DNA of 12,316 bases from positions 1-12,316 of the forward strand of contig CAYFJO010000327.1 of assembly GCA_964343305.1 (NCBI GenBank), read 5' to 3'. The notes beneath the pieces were generated by a model, which was not told the DNA's origin, made no database searches, and saw only the letters and a program-made list of their open reading frames with translations. Positions 1 through 4,370 of this stretch are shown one piece after another; within the stretch, counting starts at the first letter, position 1; each line of letters starts with the position of its first letter. Source of the DNA: CAYFJO01 sp964343305 (GTDB lineage: Bacteria > Planctomycetota > Planctomycetia > Pirellulales > Pirellulaceae). The position numbers were made by a program, and so were the translations under genes.

Positions 1-179
1 CCGACACTTTCGGTATCGGCCACTTCACGAATGACCGCATCGAGCTGGGCGAACCTATCAAAAGTCGCTCGCGCCTCGCCGGACTCACGTAATTCTTGCT
101 GGAGCGCCTCAGACTCTGTTTCGCTGATACGACCATCAAGCCAAGCACCAATCCGTTGCTCTAAATCCGAATGGGACAT
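1..179 (-). CDS. Anti-sigma / FecR-type regulator, N-terminal part (cut by window edge)
   Basis: The reading frame starts at the ATG on 177-179 and runs off the left edge, giving about 59 residues. It begins MSHSDLEQRIGAWLDGRISE and is rich in acidic and charged helix-forming residues, as in the cytoplasmic start of planctomycete FecR-domain or anti-sigma proteins, which open with a short helical 'L..rl.dG.ls..e...L' motif. The ATG overlaps the sigma stop as TAATG, sharing one base, which points to translational coupling. In this phylum an ECF sigma gene is commonly followed by a membrane FecR/LamG protein that holds or senses for the sigma factor. The FecR domain and any membrane segment would lie outside the window, so the assignment rests on context and N-terminal pattern. 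Confidence 0.65.
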   Translation of the reverse strand, partial: MSHSDLEQRIGAWLDGRISETESEALQQELRESGEARATFDRFAQLDAVIREVADTESV

Positions 180-733
180 TATGCGTTCTCCGCCGCAAGT
201 GCCTTCGTGACGCAAGCGAGCACGACTGCACGTAAACGCTGAATAACCTTGTAGAACGCCTGCTCGCTTTTCCCCGATTGGAGCGCCACTTCTCGCATGA
301 CCACTCCGGGCGAATGGACGTTCAACAGAAGATCCCGTTGACCGGGCTTCAGTTTCGCAAGGCAGGGCTCCAGATGCCGCCGACGAATTTGCTGAACCCC
401 CTCTCCACTGGCCTCTTCCGCCAGCAGATCCCAAACGTCGTCGGCGAAGACCAGCGGGCTTCGAGCCACTCGACGTCGATGCTTCAAGGCCTCAAACCGA
501 GCGATCGTGAGCAACCACCCCCCAAACGAAGTCCCATCTTCAAAATCATCGAATTTCCGCCACGCAATCAGGCTTGCTTCCTGCGTAACCTCTTCGACAT
601 CGTGCCATGTCGGCAACAATCCGCGCAAAAACGAACGAACCCGTGGCTCATGTTCCACCAGGAGTCGCATAAAAGCTTCGTAACGCTCGTCGTCGTTCGA
701 AGCGGTTCGTTTTTCAGCAGATTGATCATCCAC
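179..733 (-). CDS. ECF-type RNA polymerase sigma-70 factor (planctomycete family)
   Basis: This 184-residue protein has the two-domain layout of an ECF sigma factor. Region 2 spans about residues 20-90, with the core-binding/-10 recognition helix around HDVEEVTQEASLIAWRKF (44-61) and the GGWLLTIARFEALKHRRR stretch (71-88). Region 4 spans about 121-175, with a helix-turn-helix ending SEQAFYKVIQRLR (156-168). Length is normal for the family. The chosen start is GTG at 731-733: an in-frame TAA lies just upstream, and GGCGGGAG sits 9 nt before the GTG. The neighbouring ATG eight bases upstream is out of frame. The stop overlaps the downstream anti-sigma-like gene by one base. It lies 150 nt downstream of DUF1501 on the same strand. 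Its leader and first codons recur at 2348-2420. Confidence 0.9.
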   Translation of the reverse strand: MDDQSAEKRTASNDDERYEAFMRLLVEHEPRVRSFLRGLLPTWHDVEEVTQEASLIAWRKFDDFEDGTSFGGWLLTIARFEALKHRRRVARSPLVFADDVWDLLAEEASGEGVQQIRRRHLEPCLAKLKPGQRDLLLNVHSPGVVMREVALQSGKSEQAFYKVIQRLRAVVLACVTKALAAENA

Positions 734-779
734 AGCCCATTACTCCCGCCGGTAGAGGATCTGGACAGAAAATTTCCAA
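707..779 (-). repeat. Sigma-gene leader and first codons, copy A (intact gene)
   Basis: This stretch covers the first codons of the sigma gene, its ribosome binding site GGCGGGAG and about 45 nt upstream. It matches 2348-2420 at a constant offset of 1,641 with roughly nine mismatches over about 73 nt. Similarity ends abruptly on both sides. The best-kept parts are the SD plus GTG GAT GAT CAA TCT and an upstream block reading GGAAATTTTCTGTCCAGAT on the minus strand. Confidence 0.8.
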
Positions 780-883
780 TATAACCCAAACGCAGGTTCA
801 ATCCGCCTTTAGCTCTAGCCCGCGCTTGCGAAAGATCCGACACGTAAGCGTCAAAACAGAGGCAACGGATTGCCACTGCAAAT
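734..883. promoter_or_regulatory. DUF1501-sigma intergenic leader
   Basis: This gap holds the upstream region of the sigma gene. Only the part next to the sigma start (up to about 779) is conserved in the second copy, so it is the best candidate for a promoter or 5'UTR element. I see no convincing sigma-70 pair. The conserved GGAAATTTTCTGTCC block contains GGAA-like and TGTC-like pieces, but they are too close together for a normal ECF -35/-10 pair. No terminator hairpin for DUF1501 is obvious. Confidence 0.3.
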
Positions 884-2194
884 CTAAAACGGCCTTCCCA
901 GCTGGTCATGCTGTTCGGTGCGTGGGTTGATCCCCAAGGCCGTATAAACGGTCGCATGAAAATCGGCCGGCGTGCATGGATCCGAGGCTGGTTTGGCGCC
1001 ATTTGTGTCGCTGCTGCCGTAAACCTGGCCGCCTCGTATCCCTCCACCAGCCAAGATCTGCGAATAGACTGCGGGAAAGTGATCGCGACCGCCATTCTTG
1101 TTGATCTTGGGCGTGCGGCCGAAGTCGGTTAAGACCACGACAAGCGTTTCTTCCAACAATCCGCGTTGCTCGAGGTCGGTTAGCAGAGTGGACATCGAGC
1201 GATCGAACACCGGCAACAGGCGTTTTTTCATTTTGGAGAAGTGTTCGCGATGCGTGTCCCAGTTATCCCCGTTGCCGCCCGCCAAATCGCCGGCTCCGGC
1301 GTTGACTTGCACCACGGGAACGCCGGCTTCGACCAGTCGTCGGGCCAGCAGCATGCTTTGTCCGCCGATGTGATCGCCGTACATCGCGCGGATTCTGGGA
1401 TCTTCGCGATCCAGGTCGTAGGCATCTTTGACCGGCGAGCTGAGCAGCATGTCTGCCGCCATTTTGCGGAAGCGGTCGAATCGGTCGTAGTCGGCTTGCG
1501 AGCCGATCGTTCGTTCGAGTTGGCGGCGCAATGCATTCCGGGTGATGATTCGCTCGCGGCGCCAGTTGAGCTTTAGATCCAACTCGTGATCCGTGTAGCG
1601 CGAAACGCCGCCGTACGGTTTGCCCGCCGGGGTCTTCATCATGATCGGATCGTATTCCGAGCCGAGCCAACCCCCAAACTGTCCCTGGATCAATGCACTG
1701 TTATCGCAGTTTAAGTACGGCATACAAATTGCGCGCGGCGTCCCTTCGTCAGCTTTGCAAAACTTGGAAATCATCGCCGCCAGCGATGGCCAGTTGTTGC
1801 GATCCTTGGCCTTTCCAGCCGGTTTCTCCTGTCCGGTAATGCTCGTGTAAAGGGCTCCGCCGTGCCCGCCGACAGTGTGATGAAGCGAGCGAACGACGGC
1901 CAGCTTTTCGGAGTGCTTTGCCATCAAGGGGATATGTTCGCAGAATTGAATTCCTGGCGTCGCGGTGGAAGTCGCCGAGAACTCGCCCCGCAAGTCCGAA
2001 AGCGCATGTGGCTTGGGGTCCCACGACTCCTGGTGAGCGATACCGCCCCACAGATAGATGACAATGCACGACTTTGCGCGCGGCGCGATGGCAGCTTGAG
2101 CGCGTGCCTGGAAAAACGTCGGGATTGTCAGTCCGGCGAGTCCGACGCTCGAACGAAGAACATCGCGTCGTGAGTAATGAAGATCGATCGGCAT
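884..2194 (-). CDS. DUF1501 family exported protein (alkaline-phosphatase-like fold)
   Basis: This 436-residue protein carries a Tat signal at the start: SRRDVLR (8-14), then a hydrophobic stretch ending ARAQA (about residue 34), so export by the twin-arginine route is expected. Motifs typical of DUF1501 follow: LWGGIAHQESWDPK (48-61), GGHGG (109-113), NWDTH (311-315), TDFGRTP (356-362), GRDHFP (369-374) and the C-terminal LGRPF. These Asp/His positions match metal-binding positions of the alkaline phosphatase/sulfatase superfamily; the substrate is unknown. Planctomycete DUF1501 genes usually sit with DUF1549/DUF1553 cytochrome-type genes, and none is present here. The ATG at 2192-2194 has no clear SD, but it directly precedes the Tat motif. 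Its first codons recur at 2517-2552. Confidence 0.93.
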   Translation of the reverse strand: MPIDLHYSRRDVLRSSVGLAGLTIPTFFQARAQAAIAPRAKSCIVIYLWGGIAHQESWDPKPHALSDLRGEFSATSTATPGIQFCEHIPLMAKHSEKLAVVRSLHHTVGGHGGALYTSITGQEKPAGKAKDRNNWPSLAAMISKFCKADEGTPRAICMPYLNCDNSALIQGQFGGWLGSEYDPIMMKTPAGKPYGGVSRYTDHELDLKLNWRRERIITRNALRRQLERTIGSQADYDRFDRFRKMAADMLLSSPVKDAYDLDREDPRIRAMYGDHIGGQSMLLARRLVEAGVPVVQVNAGAGDLAGGNGDNWDTHREHFSKMKKRLLPVFDRSMSTLLTDLEQRGLLEETLVVVLTDFGRTPKINKNGGRDHFPAVYSQILAGGGIRGGQVYGSSDTNGAKPASDPCTPADFHATVYTALGINPRTEQHDQLGRPF

Positions 2195-2264
2195 GTCGCG
2201 TTGCTTGAGGTCAAGTGGTTCGTTTTACAATTCCAAGCTTTGTTGTTTTCTTGCGCGCATTTCT

Positions 2265-2324
2265 GTAGCTTGACTCTCTGAGTCGAGCATTCGCGGTTAT
2301 GCTCGACTCGGAGAGTCAAGCTAC
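2265..2324. repeat. Long near-perfect palindrome (26-bp arms, 8-nt loop)
   Basis: The left arm at 2265-2290 and right arm at 2299-2324 are reverse complements over 26 bp apart from one G/T-type mismatch; the loop is TCGCGGTT. The arm reads GTAGCTTGACTCTC plus TGAGTCGAGCAT. It lies 70 bp upstream of the DUF1501 start. No T-tract follows on either strand, so it fits a REP/palindromic intergenic element better than a simple terminator. It supplies the stop codon of the sigma relic on its right. Confidence 0.85.
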
Positions 2325-2374
2325 TTTGGTTGCTGCCAACGGCCGCGTCGTTTTACAGTAGATTGATCATCCAC
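2321..2374 (-). pseudogene. Relic of the start of a sigma-factor gene
   Basis: From a GTG at 2372-2374 this frame reads MDDQSTVKR, matching MDDQSAEKR at the start of the intact sigma factor, then diverges to RGRWQQPK and stops at TAG inside the palindrome arm. The SD GGCGGGAG and the upstream block are also preserved. It is 17 codons long and lacks both sigma domains, so it is a decayed duplicate with no sigma function. Confidence 0.75.
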
Positions 2375-2420
2375 AGCCTTTTACTCCCGCCTGTCGAGAA
2401 TCTGGACAGAAATTTTCCAA
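2348..2420 (-). repeat. Sigma-gene leader and first codons, copy B (relic)
   Basis: This is the second copy of 707-779, in the same orientation. It keeps the SD, GTG start and the upstream GGAAAATTTCTGTCCAGAT block. Right of about 2420 the sequence no longer resembles the intact locus. Confidence 0.8.
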
Positions 2421-2448
2421 AAGAACTCCAAACCACTAACTCGCCCCT

Positions 2449-2518
2449 GGTCAAAACCGCGATGGCGAGAACGGCACGGCGTCGATGTGGGTATTGTCTC
2501 CGGTCAACATTTCGGCAA
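2449..2518 (-). repeat. 70-bp direct repeat of the dadA-like 3' end, distal copy (possible attachment site)
   Basis: The 70 bases match 10546-10615 at 68 positions; the two differences are A/G in GGC(A/G)CGG and A/C in GTCA(A/C)CAT. The repeat starts two bases outside the stop codon and covers the last 22 sense codons, encoding AEMLTGDNTHIDAVPFSPSR plus F. Both copies lie in the same orientation and bracket the Rpn/STAND region. It could be an attachment-site pair or a duplication scar. Confidence 0.85.
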
Positions 2519-2552
2519 GAACATCGCGTCGTGAGTAATGAAGATTGATCAT
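2451..2552 (-). pseudogene. Chimeric relic: DUF1501 N-terminus joined to DadA C-terminus
   Basis: From ATG at 2550-2552 the frame reads MINLHYSRRDVL, matching MPIDLHYSRRDVL of the intact DUF1501 protein including its Tat motif, then changes directly into AEMLTGDNTHIDAVPFSPSR plus F, the C-terminus of the DadA-type protein (AEMVTGDNTHIDAAPFSPSR plus F). The 33-codon frame is open across the join, but there is no SD. It is most simply a recombination scar. Homology to DUF1501 covers 2517-2545 (29 identical bases) and fades by 2552. Confidence 0.8.
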
Positions 2553-2630
2553 CGTGGTGTGGCAATGGATGGCCCCGCGCGGAAGTGATACACTGCACTG
2601 CCAACGGAGCAACTGCTGGATCAATCCGCG

Positions 2631-3578
2631 ATGACGGACGACTCGATTAACAATCCACACGACCGGTTTGTTCGCCGCTTTTTGGGCGAAACGGAACAAG
2701 CGCGTCAGCTCGTCGAGTGGCAATTGCCCGCCGAGGTCGTGGCGCAGTTGAATCTGGACACCATCGCGCCGGCGAACCAATCGTTTGTCGACGAGACCTT
2801 GCGTGAGAGCCTCTCCGATCTCGTTTTCAATGTCGAATTGGCCGGCGGCGGTGAAGCGCTTGTCGTGCTGTTGTTTGAACATAAATCATCGCCGGACGAA
2901 ATGACGCCATTCCAGGTTTTACGTTATATCGTGGGCATTTGTGATGAGCGCCGGCGCAATGATCAGCCGTTGTGCTGTGTGATTCCGATTGTCTTGTATC
3001 ACGGTGTGCGGCAGTGGTCCGTGGCCCGGACATTGCCTGAGTTGATCGACGTCCCCAACTCGCTGCAGCGCTACATTCCGCAGTTTTCAATGCCGCTGAT
3101 CGACTTGAGCCAATGCACGGATGAATATTTGCGTGGAGAATCTCTATTCTTTGCTCACATGTTGCTGCTAAAATACATTCAACGAGATGAGTTGCCGGAG
3201 CGATTGCCTGAGATCCTGCGATTGTTTCGCAAACTGTTCCCACCGGCCACTGGATTGGAGAGTCTTGAAACGATTCTCCGTTATTTGGTCAGCGGGACAG
3301 ACCGTGTGTCTCGTGAACAACTGCGGACTGCGATCACGGAAACGTTGCGAACCGAAGGTGAATCAATCATGCCAACCATAGCCGAACAGTGGATCCAAGA
3401 AGGAATTGAAAAGGGAATTGAAAAGGGAATTGAGAAAGGCGAATTATTCGGTCGGATCCGAACCCTTCAAGAGGTACTTGGCCGGAAGGTCGACACACCG
3501 GACGAGCTTGCCAAGTTGTCGCGTGAAGATCTGGAAAAAGTCGCAGCAGAATTGAACGCTGCCCAACGCGATCGCTAG
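2631..3578 (+). CDS. Rpn family recombination-promoting nuclease / PD-(D/E)xK (Transposase_31 family)
   Basis: This 315-residue protein opens NNPHDRFVRRFLGE (7-20), the usual start of Rpn proteins. The nuclease core follows: D63 in SDLVF, then VVLLFEHKS with E83 and K85 as the ExK pair, Q95, and IPIVLYHG (118-125). Rpn proteins are DNA endonucleases first linked to RecA-independent recombination and later to toxicity and phage defence. The C-terminal part (about 205-315) contains the tandem GIEKGIEKGIEKGE (258-271), a low-complexity helix typical of the family. The start is set by the family N-terminus, since no strong SD precedes it. The C-terminal coding part is duplicated immediately downstream. 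The active-site residues look intact. Confidence 0.9.
   Translation: MTDDSINNPHDRFVRRFLGETEQARQLVEWQLPAEVVAQLNLDTIAPANQSFVDETLRESLSDLVFNVELAGGGEALVVLLFEHKSSPDEMTPFQVLRYIVGICDERRRNDQPLCCVIPIVLYHGVRQWSVARTLPELIDVPNSLQRYIPQFSMPLIDLSQCTDEYLRGESLFFAHMLLLKYIQRDELPERLPEILRLFRKLFPPATGLESLETILRYLVSGTDRVSREQLRTAITETLRTEGESIMPTIAEQWIQEGIEKGIEKGIEKGELFGRIRTLQEVLGRKVDTPDELAKLSREDLEKVAAELNAAQRDR
3355..3371 (+). promoter_or_regulatory. Internal Shine-Dalgarno and ATG within rpn
   Basis: AAGGTGA at 3355-3361 stands 7 nt before an in-frame ATG at 3369-3371 (Met247). AGGTGA pairs with the 3' end of 16S rRNA in the AGGAGGTGATC register, where this spacing is good. The full-length gene start has no SD this good. 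The same element is kept in the downstream copy at 3708-3724. Confidence 0.5.
3369..3578 (+). CDS. Candidate intragenic short Rpn product (RpnS-like C-terminal domain)
   Basis: Translation from Met247 would give 69 residues beginning MPTIAEQWIQEG and ending AAELNAAQRDR: only the helical C-terminal domain, without nuclease residues. In Escherichia coli, rpn genes are reported to make such short C-terminal proteins from internal starts, and these bind the full-length nuclease and block its toxicity. The well-placed internal SD here suggests the same arrangement. Expression is inferred; a chance SD within a coding region cannot be excluded from sequence alone. Confidence 0.4.
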   Translation: MPTIAEQWIQEGIEKGIEKGIEKGELFGRIRTLQEVLGRKVDTPDELAKLSREDLEKVAAELNAAQRDR

Positions 3579-3607
3579 CGAGAGTACGTTTCAAAACCGC
3601 CACTGGA

Positions 3608-3919
3608 TTGGAGAGTCTTGAAACGATTCTCCGTTATTTGGTCAGCGGGACAGACCGTGTGTCTCGTGAACAACTGCGGACTGCGATCACGGAAACGTTG
3701 CGAACCGAAGGTGAATCATTCATGCCAACCATAGCCGAACAATGGATCCAAGAAGGAATTGAAAAGGGACGTGAAGAGGGCGAATTGATCGGTCGTATCC
3801 GAGCGCTTCAGGTGCTTGACAGGAAGGTCGAAACGCCAGAAGAGCTTGCCAAGTTGTCGCGTGAAGATCTGGAACGAGTCGCAGCAGAATTGAACGCTGC
3901 CCAACGCGATCGCAACTAG
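3608..3919 (+). CDS. Stand-alone duplicate of the Rpn C-terminal domain
   Basis: The frame is open from before 3608 and ends at TAG 3917-3919. It matches residues about 208-315 of the upstream Rpn. The longest start is TTG at 3608, but the better start is ATG at 3722-3724, preceded by AAGGTGA at 3708-3714 with a 7-nt gap, giving 65 residues. It has no nuclease domain. The GIEKG tract is shorter (GIEKGREEGE), and several downstream residues differ (LQVLDRKVETPEEL against LQEVLGRKVDTPDEL), without stop or frameshift. It may be a non-functional duplication scar, or a separate gene for an RpnS-like partner of the nuclease. It is 29 nt downstream of the rpn stop, so co-transcription is likely. Confidence 0.5.
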   Translation: MESLETILRYLVSGTDRVSREQLRTAITETLRTEGESFMPTIAEQWIQEGIEKGREEGELIGRIRALQVLDRKVETPEELAKLSREDLERVAAELNAAQRDRN

Positions 3920-3951
3920 CGAATCAAAATGCTGGATTTCGCGTTTTCTTC

Positions 3952-3981
3952 GACGCGAGAAATGAGTCGCGTCCCCTTTTT
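3952..3981 (+). terminator. Possible rho-independent terminator after the Rpn pair
   Basis: GACGCGA (3952-3958) and TCGCGTC (3967-3973) form a 7-bp perfect stem with an 8-nt loop, followed by CCC and five T residues (3977-3981). It lies 33 nt after the stop of the duplicated Rpn C-terminal frame. The stem is short and separated from the T-run by three C residues. The same piece could be part of a decayed RAYT-type repeat. Confidence 0.4.
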
Positions 3982-4086
3982 CCCGTCAAAATACAAATGG
4001 CGCTGAATGCCATACGGCGGCGGTAACCGAGCGCTGTCTGCAATCTGGCAAGCAACAGCAACAAAGATCGAAACGGCCCTTGGCTT

Positions 4087-4119
4087 GAACAGAGAACACA
4101 AGGCCTGACCCCAGCGAAC
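4087..4119 (-). repeat. ACACAAGGCCTGACC repeat, copy 1
   Basis: On the minus strand this reads TTCGCTGGGGTCAGGCC followed by TTGTGTTC and TGTTC. The same order of words occurs at 4287-4318 on the minus strand and at 10106-10136 on the plus strand. The plus-strand copy leads into a RAYT transposase start, so this family is probably RAYT-associated. Confidence 0.7.
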
Positions 4120-4187
4120 CTCACGATGGGCAGAAATATGACACGATGACTGTTGTGAATCCATTTGCCTGACGTGAAAGAAGAAAC

Positions 4188-4210
4188 GGTTCCTCACACG
4201 ACACCTTTTC
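4188..4210 (-). repeat. GAAAAGGTGTC...AGGAACC motif, split copy
   Basis: On the minus strand this reads GAAAAGGTGTC, then a 5-nt insertion GTGTG, then AGGAACC. It corresponds to the uninterrupted GAAAAGGTGTCAGGAACC at 10458-10475 on the plus strand. The position, next to another repeat shared with the right flank, supports common origin from the same element type. Confidence 0.5.
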
Positions 4211-4286
4211 GTCTGCGGTTTGCAAACATGCGATCATGCCTGCTGACATCCGCTTCCAGCCTGCATTCAAGAGGGATACATTGAAA

Positions 4287-4318
4287 GAACACCGAACACA
4301 AGGCCTGACCACAACGAA
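4287..4318 (-). repeat. ACACAAGGCCTGACC repeat, copy 2
   Basis: On the minus strand this reads TTCGTTGTGGTCAGGCC, then TTGTGTTCGGTGTTC. It is closer to the right-hand copy (10106-10136) in its last part, GTGTTCGGTGTTC, than to copy 1. It lies 49 nt before the start codon of the STAND gene. Confidence 0.7.
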
Positions 4319-4355
4319 GTTCCATCTATCGTAGTCGAATCATCGATCAACAACT

Positions 4356-4370
4356 GGAGAGATCACAATG
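4356..4370 (+). promoter_or_regulatory. Ribosome binding site and start of the STAND gene
   Basis: GGAGAG at 4356-4361 is 6 nt from the ATG at 4368-4370. A second in-frame ATG lies at codon 7 (4386), directly before the conserved FRVFVSSTFSDL motif, but it has only a weak GGCGAG before it. The first ATG is preferred. Confidence 0.65.

Larger units (their letters stand above)
3246..3578 (+). repeat. Rpn C-terminal segment, first copy of a tandem duplication
   Basis: This segment repeats at 3599-3919 with an initial offset of 353. The first 171 bases (3246-3416 against 3599-3769) differ at only two positions. The following stretch around the GIEKG repeats is clearly diverged and length-variable, and identity then returns over most of the last 65 bases before the stop. 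Confidence 0.9.
3920..4367. other. Non-coding spacer with decayed RAYT/REP-type repeats
   Basis: No convincing gene is present in these 448 bases; open frames on either strand lack family resemblance or an SD. The stretch holds a hairpin with T-run (3952-3981), two copies of the ACACAAGGCCTGACC repeat (4087-4119 and 4287-4318) and a GGTTCCT...GACACCTTTTC motif between them (4188-4210). It ends with the ribosome binding site of the STAND gene. Confidence 0.6.

Noticed and set aside
278..784. A 168-codon plus-strand frame over the sigma gene
   Set aside because: It is antisense to a well-supported sigma factor, has no family resemblance, and its end merely translates the leader repeat.
734..883. 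A standard sigma-70 promoter (TTGAAC and TATATT) for the sigma gene
   Set aside because: The two hexamer-like words are only about 12 bp apart, and the upstream word is not part of the conserved leader.
2265..2324. The long hairpin as a rho-independent terminator
   Set aside because: No T-run follows on either strand, and no gene ends close by in a suitable orientation except the small sigma relic.
2451..2882. A 143-codon minus-strand open frame covering the chimeric relic and the rpn start
   Set aside because: Most of it is antisense to the clearly coding rpn gene; only the final 33 codons (2451-2552) match known proteins, and they are a relic.
3916..4197. Minus-strand open frames in the spacer between the Rpn pair and the STAND gene
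   Set aside because: They have no SD, no recognisable motif and odd composition, and they cross repeat words and the hairpin.
4087..4318. A CRISPR array from the two repeat copies
   Set aside because: There are only two copies, imperfect and 200 bp apart, and the third lies 6 kb away inverted; this does not fit array spacing.
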